Origin: Burkholderiales bacterium
Lineage (GTDB): Bacteria > Pseudomonadota > Gammaproteobacteria > Burkholderiales > SG8-41
Assembly: GCA_019744975.1 (NCBI GenBank)
Contig: JAIETP010000007.1
Location: 1-64,000 of the forward strand
Reading direction: 5' to 3'
Length of the DNA: 64,000 bases
Below are positions 9,556 to 20,600 of this stretch, piece by piece; within the stretch, counting starts at the first letter, position 1, and every line of letters begins with the position of its first letter. Under the pieces are notes generated by a model that searched no databases, had not been told where the DNA came from, and saw only the letters and a list, made by a program, of their open reading frames with translations. The translations under genes and the position numbers were made by a program.

Positions 9556-10890
9556 GTGAGCGACCTGTTCGCGAAACGTGAGCCCGATGCGCCGCTGGCG
9601 GAGCGGATGCGGCCGCGCACGCTGGATGAGGTAGTCGGACAGCAGCACCTGCTTGGTACCGGCAAACCTCTGCGCCTTGCCTTCGAAGCCGGCAAACCGC
9701 ATTCGATGATTTTGTGGGGCCCGCCCGGCGTCGGAAAAACCACGCTGGCGCGTTTGATGGCGCAGTCCTTCGATGCCGAGTTCATCGCCATCTCCGCGGT
9801 GCTTGCTGGCGTCAAGGAAATCCGTGAGGCCGTGGCGCGCGCCGAAGTCGTGCTGCAGCAGAGCGGGCGGCGCACCATCCTGTTTGTGGACGAAGTGCAT
9901 CGTTTCAATAAATCGCAACAAGATGCCTTCCTGCCGTTCGTAGAGCAGGGGCTGATCACTTTTATCGGCGCCACCACCGAGAATCCGTCGTTTGAGGTCA
10001 ACAGCGCGCTGCTGTCGCGTGCCGCGGTGTATGTATTGCAGCCTTTGACCGCCACCGACCTTGCCGGACTGGTGACGCGGGCGATAGATAACCCTTTGTT
10101 TTTATTGAAATTATCGGACACCGCCCGCGACAGCCTGGTGGCTTATGCCGATGGTGATGCCCGTCGTTTGCTGAACATGATGGAACAGGTGGCGACGGCG
10201 GCGGCACAAAGCAAACAAATCGAAATCGACGATGACTTCATCAAACAAACGCTGACGCAAAGTTTGCGCCGTTTCGACAAGGGCGGCGATGCGTTTTACG
10301 ACCAGATATCGGCGCTGCATAAATCTGTTCGCGGTTCGGCGCCGGATGCCGCCTTGTACTGGCTGGTGCGCATGCTCGATGGTGGTGCCGATCCGCTGTA
10401 TCTCGGCCGGCGATTGATCCGCATGGCGGTTGAAGATATCGGCCTCGCCGATGCACGTGCGCTGCGCATGGCGCTCGATGCCTGCGAAACCTATGAGAGG
10501 CTGGGTTCACCCGAAGGTGAACTGGCCCTGGCGGAGGCCACGATTTATCTGGCGGTCGCGGCGAAAAGCAATGCGGCCTATGTTGCCTACAACCGCGCAC
10601 GTGAACTGGTAAGCAACGACCTGTCACGCCCGGTGCCCGAACACCTGCGCAATGCCCCGACCAGATTGATGAAGGACCTGGGTTACGGCCGCGAGTACCG
10701 TTACGCCCATGATGAAGCCGGAGCCTATGCCGCCGGCGAGAATTATTTTCCCGACGACCTGCCGGCCCCCCGGCTCTATGAACCCACCGAACGCGGCCTC
10801 GAGGCGCGGATCAGTGAACGGCTCGAAGCTTTAAGGGAACTCGACCGGCAGGTTGCCGTGAAACGCCGCGAGGGCGGCGGTACTTATTGA
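9556..10890 (+). CDS. rarA: Replication-associated recombination protein A (RarA/MgsA) AAA+ ATPase
   Basis: A 444-residue clamp-loader-like AAA+ ATPase acting at stalled forks. The N-terminus MSDLFAKREPDAPLAERMRP is typical; the motif order is GQQHLL, Walker A GPPGVGKTT (about residue 55), Walker B TILFVDEVHRFNK, sensor 1 FIGATTENPSFEVN, and the family C-terminal tetramerisation region with YPNDL-like sequence. The start is GTG at 9556. Its last codons, TAT TGA, come from the end of a 79-bp palindromic element (10882-10960), so the extreme C-terminus (GGTY) may differ from relatives. In many proteobacteria serS follows rarA directly; here two opposite-strand genes lie between. Confidence 0.96.
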   Translation: MSDLFAKREPDAPLAERMRPRTLDEVVGQQHLLGTGKPLRLAFEAGKPHSMILWGPPGVGKTTLARLMAQSFDAEFIAISAVLAGVKEIREAVARAEVVLQQSGRRTILFVDEVHRFNKSQQDAFLPFVEQGLITFIGATTENPSFEVNSALLSRAAVYVLQPLTATDLAGLVTRAIDNPLFLLKLSDTARDSLVAYADGDARRLLNMMEQVATAAAQSKQIEIDDDFIKQTLTQSLRRFDKGGDAFYDQISALHKSVRGSAPDAALYWLVRMLDGGADPLYLGRRLIRMAVEDIGLADARALRMALDACETYERLGSPEGELALAEATIYLAVAAKSNAAYVAYNRARELVSNDLSRPVPEHLRNAPTRLMKDLGYGREYRYAHDEAGAYAAGENYFPDDLPAPRLYEPTERGLEARISERLEALRELDRQVAVKRREGGGTY

Positions 10891-10960
10891 AAGTTGCGTA
10901 AATAATGACAAAAACATGCCTCTGACGAGGCTGTCATGTTTTTGGGAATACTCAATAATC
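10882..10960. repeat. Palindromic 79-bp element, copy A
   Basis: This stretch matches the reverse complement of 26241-26318 at about 69 of 79 positions by eye, with one single-base indel; a central run of more than 40 bp is nearly identical. The element has short terminal inverted repeats (ACTTATTGA on the left, TCAATAATC on the right) and an internal imperfect hairpin: AAAACATG pairs with CATGTTTT, and CCTC pairs with GAGG around TGAC. A second pairing, ATGACA with TGTCAT, competes with the first. It fills the space between two convergent genes: the left terminal repeat supplies the TAT-TGA end of rarA and the right one, read on the minus strand, the TAT-TGA end of the PmtA-like gene. It could act as a bidirectional terminator. 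Confidence 0.8.
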
Positions 10961-11542
10961 TGTTCGCATCGTCGCGGCATCATGTTTTCGCAGACGGCCC
11001 GGCATTCTCAATTCCCATACCCCGGCCGGCGGCGCGTTGCGCCATACGGTGACACAACGCCGCCAGACCAGACCCGCCGGCGCCTTGAACGGAGCCCTGG
11101 GCTGGTAAGTGAACTGGATCAGCCTTCGTTGCGGGCCTTCTGTCAACAGGCGATGCAGAACGGCGATAGTGGGCGTTACGATGTGTGCGGGCAGGGAGCG
11201 AAACGGCAATGATGAAACAAATACGGCCCGCTCCGGCAGGTGTGCGAGCAGCTCAGGACGCGCATGAAAACATTCGGGAACGATCTGCGCATGTGGAAAA
11301 TGCCGGTGCAGATGGCCAGCCAGGATCGAATTCTGCTCAAACAGGATCAACGGCACCGCGGGGTGCTGGCGCACAAGTTCGGTGGTGATCGTACCGGTGC
11401 CCGCTCCCAATTCGACCAGTGTGTCGGAGTCGCCGGCGTGGCGTGCCATGACTTTTGCCAGGTGCTTCGAGGACGGCAGGATGGCCCCCACCAGCGCGGG
11501 TGTTTTCAGCCATTGGTGCAGGAAGCCGGCGCCCATGGTCAT
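10952..11542 (-). CDS. PmtA-like phospholipid N-methyltransferase / SAM-dependent methyltransferase
   Basis: A 196-residue class I methyltransferase. After FLHQWLKTPALVGAILPSS, a pattern typical of PmtA-like proteins, comes the SAM loop TLVELGAGTGTITTEL (motif I), an acidic motif II (LILFEQN), and VFVSSLPFRSLP in the position of the PmtA S-x-L-P motif. A role in methylating phosphatidylethanolamine is plausible, but members of this family also act on other substrates. The frame is open to 11611, yet the ATG at 11542 overlaps the stop of the upstream amidohydrolase as TGATG, so I take that start. The last two codons (GAT TAT) and the stop lie inside palindromic element A. Together with the amidohydrolase it forms a minus-strand pair inserted between rarA and serS. 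Confidence 0.75.
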   Translation of the reverse strand: MTMGAGFLHQWLKTPALVGAILPSSKHLAKVMARHAGDSDTLVELGAGTGTITTELVRQHPAVPLILFEQNSILAGHLHRHFPHAQIVPECFHARPELLAHLPERAVFVSSLPFRSLPAHIVTPTIAVLHRLLTEGPQRRLIQFTYQPRAPFKAPAGLVWRRCVTVWRNAPPAGVWELRMPGRLRKHDAATMRTDY

Positions 11543-12417
11543 CAGAAACCGTACAGCCGCGCCGGATTGTCCACCAGCACTTTGCGCCGTTGCGCTTCGT
11601 CCGGGACCCATTCCGCCAGCATATCGGCGAGCACATGGTCTTCCGGCATCAACGCGCGTGCGCCGGGATGGGGCCAGTCTGTCCCCCAGACGATGCGGTC
11701 CGGCGCAGCCGCAACCAGCGCGCGGGCCATCGGAGTGACTTCCGGATACAGCGGCGCGTTTTTTGACGTGAAATAAGGCCCCATGATTTTGGCCCAGCAG
11801 TTGTCGCGGCTGACCAGTCGCTGCAGGGACTGGAATGCTGGCGCGGTGACTCCGGCCTCTGCCTGGCAGCGTGCAAAATGGTCAATGACGATGTTGATTT
11901 TTAATTTCGACAGTTTGGCTTCGGCCTCGGGCATCTTCGGCAGATCAAGGTAAAACTGCAGATGCCAGCCCAGCTCCTTCAGCCGCGGCGCCAGGCGTTC
12001 GCCGTCCGCCAGTGTCAGGCCCTCGGTTTCCGAGGCGAGGTTGATGCGCACGCCACGCACCCCGGCGGCATGGAGGTCGGCAAGTTCACTGTCCGATACG
12101 CCGGCTTCGACAACTGCGATGCCGCGCAAGGCATGTAATCCCGAACGCAGCGTATCGACCATGCAGCTGTTGTCGGTGCCGTAAACGCTGGGTTGCACCA
12201 ATACGCCGCGGTCGCAACCGTTGTTTTTCAGCATGCCGACATAATCCGAGGCCATCGCGTCGGGCGCGATGTAGGCGGCATTGGCGAGGTACGGAAAACG
12301 TTCCTGTGGTCCGAACACATGGGCATGGCAGTCGCAGGCCCCGGCCGGGAAATGTGTTTCGGGCTTCTGGGTATGGGGGATGAAGCCGGGGATATTGGGC
12401 ACACGTGCTGAAGCCAT
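11542..12417 (-). CDS. Amidohydrolase-2 family metal-dependent hydrolase (PDC-lactonase/LigI-like)
   Basis: A 291-residue TIM-barrel hydrolase. Near the N-terminus is the H-x-H metal motif in CDCHAHVFGPQERFPY, then VLVQPSVYGTDN, GVRGVRIN, IVIDHFAR and a C-terminal WGTDWPHP with the catalytic Asp. This arrangement is that of the cog3618-type amidohydrolases, which include 2-pyrone-4,6-dicarboxylate lactonase and sugar lactonases; the exact substrate cannot be told. There is no signal peptide. The frame extends to 12483, but the ATG at 12417 (MASARVPNIPG) suits the family. Stop and start overlap (TGATG) with the methyltransferase gene downstream. Confidence 0.82.
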   Translation of the reverse strand: MASARVPNIPGFIPHTQKPETHFPAGACDCHAHVFGPQERFPYLANAAYIAPDAMASDYVGMLKNNGCDRGVLVQPSVYGTDNSCMVDTLRSGLHALRGIAVVEAGVSDSELADLHAAGVRGVRINLASETEGLTLADGERLAPRLKELGWHLQFYLDLPKMPEAEAKLSKLKINIVIDHFARCQAEAGVTAPAFQSLQRLVSRDNCWAKIMGPYFTSKNAPLYPEVTPMARALVAAAPDRIVWGTDWPHPGARALMPEDHVLADMLAEWVPDEAQRRKVLVDNPARLYGF

Positions 12418-12544
12418 GATGTAAGGCGGAAAATGGGAAATAGAGGAGGCGCGACTGTAGAAGGGTGCTCGCCGCTGTGTCAAGTAACGGTGATCGGAGG
12501 GAGCGAGGGGCGGGGCTGGCTGGAGTCGGTGAACTCACCGATAA

Positions 12545-13864
<1,320 letters not shown>

Positions 13865-13913
13865 GGCTGGTAGAATCCCGCCCCTCACGTCCACAGCGAC
13901 GCCACAGCTTTCA

Positions 13914-14006
<93 letters not shown>

Positions 14007-14010
14007 CAAA

Positions 14011-14037
14011 ACGGCCCCAATCGGGGCCGTTTTTTTT
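14011..14037 (+). terminator. Rho-independent terminator after tRNA-Ser
   Basis: ACGGCCCC (14011-14018) pairs perfectly with GGGGCCGT (14023-14030) around an AATC loop and is followed by a run of T to 14037. It ends the serS-tRNA transcript. Confidence 0.95.
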
Positions 14038-14181
14038 GAGCATTCCGGTCCAAGGCAGCGGTTGTGGGATTGGGCGGCCGGCATCAGCACTGGTTCTTCC
14101 TTTGCCTTAACCGTCGGAGCGAAAACACGTAAGCGTTTTGGCTCAGCCCGAATGCTGCAGCGCATCAATAAATCTTTAAAA

Positions 14182-14200
14182 AGCGTGAAAAATTCACGCT
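14182..14200. repeat. Perfect 8-bp inverted repeat flanked by A-runs
   Basis: AGCGTGAA (14182-14189) and TTCACGCT (14193-14200) are exact inverted repeats around AAA. On the minus strand the stem is followed by TTTTT, which is terminator-like, but no minus-strand gene is upstream; on the plus strand it could be an operator. Confidence 0.55.
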
Positions 14201-14319
14201 AAAAAGTGTCTGCTGAGCATCCATCCATCCGCTTGGCAGATTCTGTGTCGCATCAAATCCGATATTTACTTTTCCAAGCCCGTGATTATTCAACGGCCTA
14301 TTGATTCAGGGCATAAATA

Positions 14320-14364
14320 TATTAGAAAATACTATATTAGAAAAAACTGTATTAGAACTAGAAA
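14320..14364 (+). repeat. Three TATTAGAA direct repeats, 15-bp period
   Basis: TATTAGAA starts at 14320, 14335 and 14350, exactly 15 bp apart. The intervening bases are partly alike (AAATAC, AAAAAC). Such iterons upstream of a gene set suggest a multi-site regulator or a small tandem duplication; no known box is recognised. Confidence 0.6.
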
Positions 14365-14500
14365 ATTTTCCTCTGCACACGGCCATGCGCAGAGGCGAAG
14401 TGGAGCCCCAGTTGGCCTTGAATTCAGGGACGAATCAAGGGCTCTGTAGATAGCCTGGCCATCCCCCCATCGTCGTCGCATTGAATCCCAACCTTTTCTG

Positions 14501-15610
14501 ATGAAAGGAAGGTGTCGTTTGTTTGCGTCCCTATTACGCGCGGGTCTTGCCTTGTTGGCCGCGCTCGCCCTGCTTTATCCGTGGAGTACGGTTTACGCCT
14601 TAGGAACAGCCGCAGGTACTACGATCAACAACAATGCGACAGCCACCTACAGCATCGGCGGTGTGCCTGCCCCCCCGGTCAGCAGCGGTGTATCCATTCG
14701 CGTCGATGAATTGATCAACGTGCGGGTCACAGCGCCGGTGTCAGCGACTGCGGTGAATACACCGGACTCCAATAAAGTGCTGGTGTTCACGGTGACCAAT
14801 ATCGGTAATGGTCCCGAGTCGTTCAATCTGACGCCCAATCTCTCCGTGGGGGGCGATCAGTTCAATCCCACCCCGGGAACTGCCGGTCAGCTGTTTCTGG
14901 ATGTCAACAATAACGGCGTACTGGACGGAGGCGATACGCTGATATCCGCATCGTTGGCGCTGGCGGCCAACCAGTCGGCAAGTATCCTGCTGGTGTCCAA
15001 CATTCCTTCGTCTCGCATCAATGGTGATCAAGGTGTGGTGACTCTTGCTGTTGCTGCAACGACTGCCGGGGCGGCGGGCGCTACGCCGGGCACCGTGCTG
15101 ATCGGTCTCGGTACGCCTGCCGTTGGCGTCGGCTCAGTGGACGCGGTCATCGGCGCCGGTCCCGGAGGTCCAGCCGACTCCGGTGCGGATGACTCCGTCA
15201 ATGGCACCTACGTTGTCGCCAACGTCACGGTAACAGTCAGCAAGGTGATCATCGCGGTCACCAGTCCGTTTGGCGTCACCACCACGGGCTGTAACGCGGG
15301 TGTCCCTCCGGTCGCCTGTACGGCATTGGTGCCCGGAACGATCATCCAGTACGAAGTGACGGTGACGATCGCCGGCACCGGCACCGCTCAGGGGGTGCAG
15401 GTTACGGACAATGTTCCGGCCAATACCACGTATGTGGGTAACAGCATCCGTTTCAATACGGCCACTCGTACCGATGCCGTCGATCCTGACAACGCGAGCT
15501 GCGCGGGTTGCGGCAACGCGGTTGGCACTGTAACGGTCCTGATCGGCGATGTCACTGTTGCCGGTGCGCCGATCACCCATGTCATTGATTACAAATTCAC
15601 CATCAACTAA
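14501..15610 (+). CDS. Secreted DUF11-type surface protein 1
   Basis: A 369-residue protein with a signal peptide (SLLRAGLALLAALALLYPWS) and an Asn/Thr/Val-rich mature part of all-beta character. The N-terminal domain begins GTTINNNATATYSIGG, a pattern shared with the later genes of the cluster (TTITNTAQVRWGVG, ITNSATLNYSISG). The C-terminal domain (residues about 245-369) is a DUF11-like Ig fold: IIQYEVTVTIAG, QGVQVTDNVPANTTYVGNS, ending in the beta strand DYKFTIN. An Asp-rich calcium-like loop is present at DVNNNGVLDGGDTL. No sorting signal, lipobox or membrane anchor is seen. It heads five co-directional genes; only 14 bp separate it from the next. The role in a surface layer or appendage is inferred. 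Confidence 0.8.
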   Translation: MKGRCRLFASLLRAGLALLAALALLYPWSTVYALGTAAGTTINNNATATYSIGGVPAPPVSSGVSIRVDELINVRVTAPVSATAVNTPDSNKVLVFTVTNIGNGPESFNLTPNLSVGGDQFNPTPGTAGQLFLDVNNNGVLDGGDTLISASLALAANQSASILLVSNIPSSRINGDQGVVTLAVAATTAGAAGATPGTVLIGLGTPAVGVGSVDAVIGAGPGGPADSGADDSVNGTYVVANVTVTVSKVIIAVTSPFGVTTTGCNAGVPPVACTALVPGTIIQYEVTVTIAGTGTAQGVQVTDNVPANTTYVGNSIRFNTATRTDAVDPDNASCAGCGNAVGTVTVLIGDVTVAGAPITHVIDYKFTIN

Positions 15611-15624
15611 GAGGAAGTATCGCC

Positions 15625-16128
15625 ATGCAAAAAATGATCCATTACGTATTGCTTGTCAGTGTTTCAACCCTGCTTCTGGGTAATGCAGTCATCGCCCGGG
15701 CGCAGTCCGTCGAACTCGCAACCAAGGCTGAGAAGGTGATTGAGGTTGTGGACAAAGGCGCCAAGAGCAAAAAGCTCATGCCGGCTGAAAAGATGCTTCC
15801 GGGGGACGAGGTCACGTACACGCTGACCTATGTCAACAAGACGGCAAAGCCGGCCGAGAGGGTTGTCATCACCAACCCGCTGCCGAGGCACACCCGCTAC
15901 AAGGAGGGCAGCGCGGCAGGAGAGGGCGCCGATATCACCTACTCGGTGGATGGCGGCAAAACCTTTGCCACGCCTGACAAGCTGACGATGACCGTCAAGG
16001 ACAAAAGCGGGCAAGACATCACGCGACCGGCGGCTGCGCAAGACTACACGCATGTTCGCTGGCTGCTCAGGCAGAACGTCGCGCCGGGCAGGTCCGGCAC
16101 GGTCCGGTTCGGCGCAGTCATTCTTTGA
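15625..16128 (+). CDS. Secreted single-domain DUF11-type protein 2
   Basis: A 167-residue protein with a signal peptide cut near RAQS and one DUF11-like domain. Diagnostic strands are PGDEVTYTLTYVNKTAKPAE, VVITNPLPRHTRYKEGSA and the terminal GTVRFGAVIL. Unlike its neighbours it is rich in Lys and Glu. It has an AGAGGAAG ribosome-binding site after the first gene, which points to co-transcription. As the smallest member it could be a repeating subunit or a periplasmic adaptor; this is inference. Confidence 0.78.
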   Translation: MQKMIHYVLLVSVSTLLLGNAVIARAQSVELATKAEKVIEVVDKGAKSKKLMPAEKMLPGDEVTYTLTYVNKTAKPAERVVITNPLPRHTRYKEGSAAGEGADITYSVDGGKTFATPDKLTMTVKDKSGQDITRPAAAQDYTHVRWLLRQNVAPGRSGTVRFGAVIL

Positions 16129-16188
16129 AATTCGTGATTACACGCATTGATGGTTTTAAGAGTCTTTTTTTACGGAGGGGTTTGAATC

Positions 16189-17589
16189 ATGAATATCAAG
16201 AGCGGCGAGGATGTCGGGCAAAAGCAGTTGTTATGGAAACATTCATTTAATAAAAGGGAAAAAGCCGTGAAGAACAGCAGTGGATGGTATCGAAAGGCCG
16301 TGACGGGCCTGGCCTTGATGGCCGGTTTGGTTTTTGTCTCAACGCCGGTGCTGGCCCAGTTTCTCGCGGGCGGTACTGTAACCACGGGTGGTATTTCGGC
16401 GAATACCGATATCACCAACAGCGCAACATTGAATTATTCGATCAGCGGTACAGCACAGCCCTTGATTACCAGCCCGAGCACGACGTTCAAGGTCGATAAC
16501 CTGGTGCGCGTCACGGTGGCAGAAGTGGGTGGCAGCTTTACCGCCGTGGCGCCCAATGCTACTGCCCAAGTTACCACCTTCACCGTCACCAATACCGGCA
16601 ATACACCGATGGATTATGCATTGACGCCGAATGGTGCGATCGCCAGTGGACAGTCGGTAACCCTGGGCGTGTTGTTAACGGACTCCAATATTACGGCGGG
16701 ATTTGATGCAACGGCTTGTGTGGCGCGTGTTGAGAACGGAGTGACCCCCGGAAGCTACCAGTCGGGACAGGATACGGCGGCTGCCATTTTGCAACTTTCA
16801 CCGATTGCCGGTAGCAATACAGTGACGGTGTACGTGGTGTGCAACATTCCCAGCGCCGTGACAGCCACCAACGGCAATAATGCCCTGGTCTCACTTACGG
16901 CGACCACATCCAATAATGGCACTTGCGCTGCAAATGGTACCGGTTGCGTAACCACCACATTGCCGACTTCGGCGGGACTGAACGTGGTGTTTGCTGATGC
17001 TGCGGGCAGTGATGATGCCGCGCGTGACGGTGCGCATTCAGCGCGAGACGCTTACCAGGTGGCTGCGGCGGTCATCAGCGTCAGCAAAACGGTGACGGTC
17101 ATCTGCGATCCGTTTAACGGAGCAACAAGTCCAAGGAATATTCCCGGCGCTTTTGTTCGTTACGAGATCACCATCAGCAACGCGGCGGGCGCGGCTTCTG
17201 CGACCCTGACGGATATTTCCGATGCGCTGAATGCCAATACCTCGTTTGATCCGGATCAGCGTCTGGGTACCGGGGGTACTGTCGGCGCCAATCTGTGCAC
17301 GACTTCAACGGTGGCCAGTGCTGTGGGATCCGGATTTCGGCTGAGTTGCACTTCCGGCGCGGTTACTCCGCGTGCTTGTGTTGCCACGCCGGTGTTCTAC
17401 ACATCCGCCAATGATGGCGACGCCATGTTCTTCAACGCCGGCACGGTTACGGCTCGGTTTGGTGCCGGTGGCGGTTCTGTAACTGGCGTGCAGGCACTGC
17501 CGGCTGAAGCTGTCGGCCTGGGTTATGCCGCCGGGGAGCTCAAAGGCGGCGAGTCGGTGACCATACGCTTTAACGCCATCATCAACTGA
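16189..17589 (+). CDS. Secreted DUF11-type surface protein 3
   Basis: A 466-residue protein. A 30-residue N-terminal extension rich in Lys precedes a hydrophobic signal segment (AVTGLALMAGLVFVSTPVLA). The ATG at 16189 is preferred because GGAGGGG sits eight bases upstream; a GTG at 16267 would give a conventional signal peptide and is a real alternative. The mature part starts with DITNSATLNYSISG as in gene 1, has a middle region with spaced cysteines, and carries the segment DPFNGATSPRNIPGA, nearly identical to one in the last gene of the cluster (DPFNGAANPRNIPGA). It ends in the strand SVTIRFNAIIN. No anchor is visible. The next gene starts 30 bp downstream. Confidence 0.8.
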   Translation: MNIKSGEDVGQKQLLWKHSFNKREKAVKNSSGWYRKAVTGLALMAGLVFVSTPVLAQFLAGGTVTTGGISANTDITNSATLNYSISGTAQPLITSPSTTFKVDNLVRVTVAEVGGSFTAVAPNATAQVTTFTVTNTGNTPMDYALTPNGAIASGQSVTLGVLLTDSNITAGFDATACVARVENGVTPGSYQSGQDTAAAILQLSPIAGSNTVTVYVVCNIPSAVTATNGNNALVSLTATTSNNGTCAANGTGCVTTTLPTSAGLNVVFADAAGSDDAARDGAHSARDAYQVAAAVISVSKTVTVICDPFNGATSPRNIPGAFVRYEITISNAAGAASATLTDISDALNANTSFDPDQRLGTGGTVGANLCTTSTVASAVGSGFRLSCTSGAVTPRACVATPVFYTSANDGDAMFFNAGTVTARFGAGGGSVTGVQALPAEAVGLGYAAGELKGGESVTIRFNAIIN

Positions 17590-17618
17590 TCGCGTAGCGC
17601 ACGGTTGCTGGCGGCTTA

Positions 17619-20600
17619 GTGCCAGCTTTTATCGCGCGCGCCTGGCAGGCGCTGCACGGCGGTTTTGTCGTGCTCGCGTTGTGTAGTCTCGCGGTGATGC
17701 TCTTTACGGGCATCGCCGCTGCGGCTACGCCTGCCGGGACGACGATTACCAATACCGCCCAGGTTCGCTGGGGGGTAGGGGCAGGTACGCTCGTCGCCAG
17801 CGCACAAAGCCAGATCACGGTTGCGACCTATACCCTGGGATCGGATCTGGTATTGAGCATGGCGGGTCCGGCGCAGGTTGCGTCAGGCAGCAACATGACC
17901 TGGAAAGCTGTGGTGTCAAATGCAGGGCCGTCGGCAGCAAGCGGTGCGCAGGTCATCGTTGCGTTGCCGCCGGGCGTGACTGGCATCAGTGCCGGTTGTG
18001 CAGTGCTGACCAGTGGGACATGCGGCACCGTCACCGTGGGTGCAATGACCCCGGCTGGCACGCAAGTCACAATTACCATGCCCAGTCTGCCGGTCGGAGG
18101 CAGCGTGGAAATCACGTTGCGCGGTACCGCACCGGCGACCCCGGGTAATTTGAATACATTGGCACAGGCATCGACGCCGGCTTTGGTCGATCCTGTGTCA
18201 ACCAATAATGTGGCGACGGCGCAGACACAGGTTCTGGCCGGCGCTCCCAATACCGGATCACTGTCCGGGCATGTGTGGCTGGATACCAACCACGATCGCC
18301 TGCGTGGCAGCGGTGAGTTTTTATTCCAGGGCTTCACCATCCGCGTGTATGACGCCGCGGGAACCACGGTGGTGCGGCAGTCGGTTACCGATGCCCTGGG
18401 CGCCTACACCATCGCGGGATTGCCCGCGGGGGTGGACTACCAGTTGGAGTTTCGTGATCCCGCCGGCAATGCGGTGTTCGGGCTTCCGGTTACTGCCGAG
18501 ACCGGCGGCACGGGGTTTGCCAGTACGAATGCATGCGGGAACATGCCCGAGACCACGGCGCCGAATATCGTGATGCCGGTGCCTGGCGGCAGTTGCTACA
18601 GTCTGACGACGAACGGTTCGACAGCACAGGTGCAGCGCGCCGGACGCATCCTGATTCGGCTGCAACCCGGTGACAACATCATCGAGCAGAGTCTGCCGCT
18701 GGATCCGGCAGGTGTGGTTTACGATGCTGTCACCCGGCTGCCGGTGGCCGGGGCCACAGTGACTTTCACCGGCCCTGCGGGATTTGACCCGGCAATACAC
18801 TTGATCGGCGGGGTCGCAAATCAGGCTCAGGTTACCGGCGCGTCTGGTTTCTATCAGTTCCTGCTGGTGGGTGGGGCGCCCGCGGGCACCTATACCCTGA
18901 CGGTGACGGGGCCGCCAGGTTACGTATCGCCGTCCGCATTGCTGCCGGCTGCGGGTACGCTGGATCCGACGGGCCTTGGTTTCGGCGGCGTGTTTCCGGT
19001 GCAAGCGCAGGCCGTACCGCCCACGGGCCCGCAGCCGACGATCTACCATCTGACGTTCGATCTCGCGCTGGGCGACCCCAACGTGGTCAACAACCACATT
19101 CCGATCGACCCCATCGGTGTGCCGGGCGGCACTCTGGTGCTGCGCAAGGTCGGCAACAAGAGCGTTGCTGCAGTGGGTGATTTTGTCCAGTATCAACTGT
19201 CGCTGTCCAATCCCGGTGCGGTGCCGGTGACCGGAATCAGCGTCAGCGACCGGCTGCCGCCGGGTTTCCGTTATCGTGCGGGCACTGCGCAGATCAACGC
19301 CGTTGCCAGCGCCAATCCGGCGATCTCCGCCGATGGCCGTACGCTGACGTTCAACATCGGCGCGCTTGCCGGTGGCGCGGCGCTGGAGATTCGTTACGTC
19401 ACGGAGATCACCGCGGGTACGACACTGGGTGACGCGATCAACAGCGCATCTGCTGCGGGTGCCGGCGGCGCCAGTTCGCTGGTGGCGCGCGCGACCGTGA
19501 ACGTCAAGGAGGATCTGTTCCGCAGCCGCAGCATCCTGCTCGGCCGCGTCATCGAACTCAGCGGGCCCAAGTCTGCAGCAGCAGGTTTGGATTTGTGCGG
19601 CCCCGAGCGGTTTTTTGGCAAAGGAGTCGAGGGTGCGCGCATTTTCATGGAAGACGGCGCTTATGTGCGTACCGACAAGGATGGCAAGTGGCATATCGAG
19701 GGTGTCAAACCCGGCACCCATGTCGTGCAGCTGGATGCGAAGTCACTGCCGGAGGGTTATGAGCCGGTGCTGTGTGAGGGCAATACACGCCATGCGGGGC
19801 GGGCCTACTCACAGTTCGTCAATACCCGTGGCGGCACCCTGTGGCGCGCTGATTTCTATGTGCGCAACACCGGCAGGAGCAGTATCGAGCACGAAGCGGG
19901 GCACCGCTTGCTGGTGACTCCGGTTACAACCGGCGCACGGATCATGCTGGAACTGAAGGGTATCACCACCGACGTGCGCAATACGTCGATGACGATTGTC
20001 CTGCCGCAAGGCCTTGCCTATTCGACGGGCAGTGCGCGCATGAACAGTGCCGCCGCCGAGCCGGAAGTCAACGGCAACCTGCTGGTGTTCCGTGCCGGAG
20101 ACGCCGACGGCATCTGGAGAAAAGTGCTGGAATTTGAAGTAACTGGCACGATGGACGCCGGTGCGACGGTGCAGGGCATCAGCCAATTCCAGAGCGCCGA
20201 TGGCGAAACGCGCCGACTGCCGCAAGTCAGCGTGGTGCTGACTTTACCGGCGGCAGCCGATCAGCTGCCGCTGAGCGACCAGCAAATAATTCAATATAAA
20301 CAATTGGTCAAGGCGGCCGCTCCCAAACCTGAAGTCCCGGCGGCAACGGCAAGCGGCTCGGCGGCAGCGCCCAGCGCAAGCAATCTCAACATTTATGCGC
20401 CGGGTGCCGATAAATTTGATGCCGCATGGCTGGCTGCCGCGGAACCCGGGCTGGAGGTCGTCTATCCGCCGGAAAATTTCATCCCAGGCATCAACGCGAC
20501 CAAGGTCATCATCAAGCACGATCAGGCGCACAAGATCACTCTGAGCATGAACGGCGTACCGGCGCATGCCCTCAATTTTGACGGCAATGAACAGAATCCG

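Larger units (their letters stand above)
14038..14500. other. AT-richer non-coding leader upstream of the DUF11 gene cluster
   Basis: I see no convincing gene in these 463 bp. They hold a hairpin at 14182-14200, three direct TATTAGAA repeats at 15-bp spacing (14320-14357) and a 7-bp stem CCTCTGC (14370-14376) / GCAGAGG (14389-14395) shortly upstream of the first surface-protein gene. Base composition falls sharply between about 14270 and 14370 compared with both flanks. The region is the obvious place for the promoter and regulatory sites of the cluster starting at 14501. Confidence 0.6.

Noticed and set aside
18321-19721. 466-codon minus-strand frame opposite the giant barrel gene
   Set aside because: Rich in His, Arg and Gln with no recognisable motif, no ribosome-binding site, and fully contained in a well-supported plus-strand gene.
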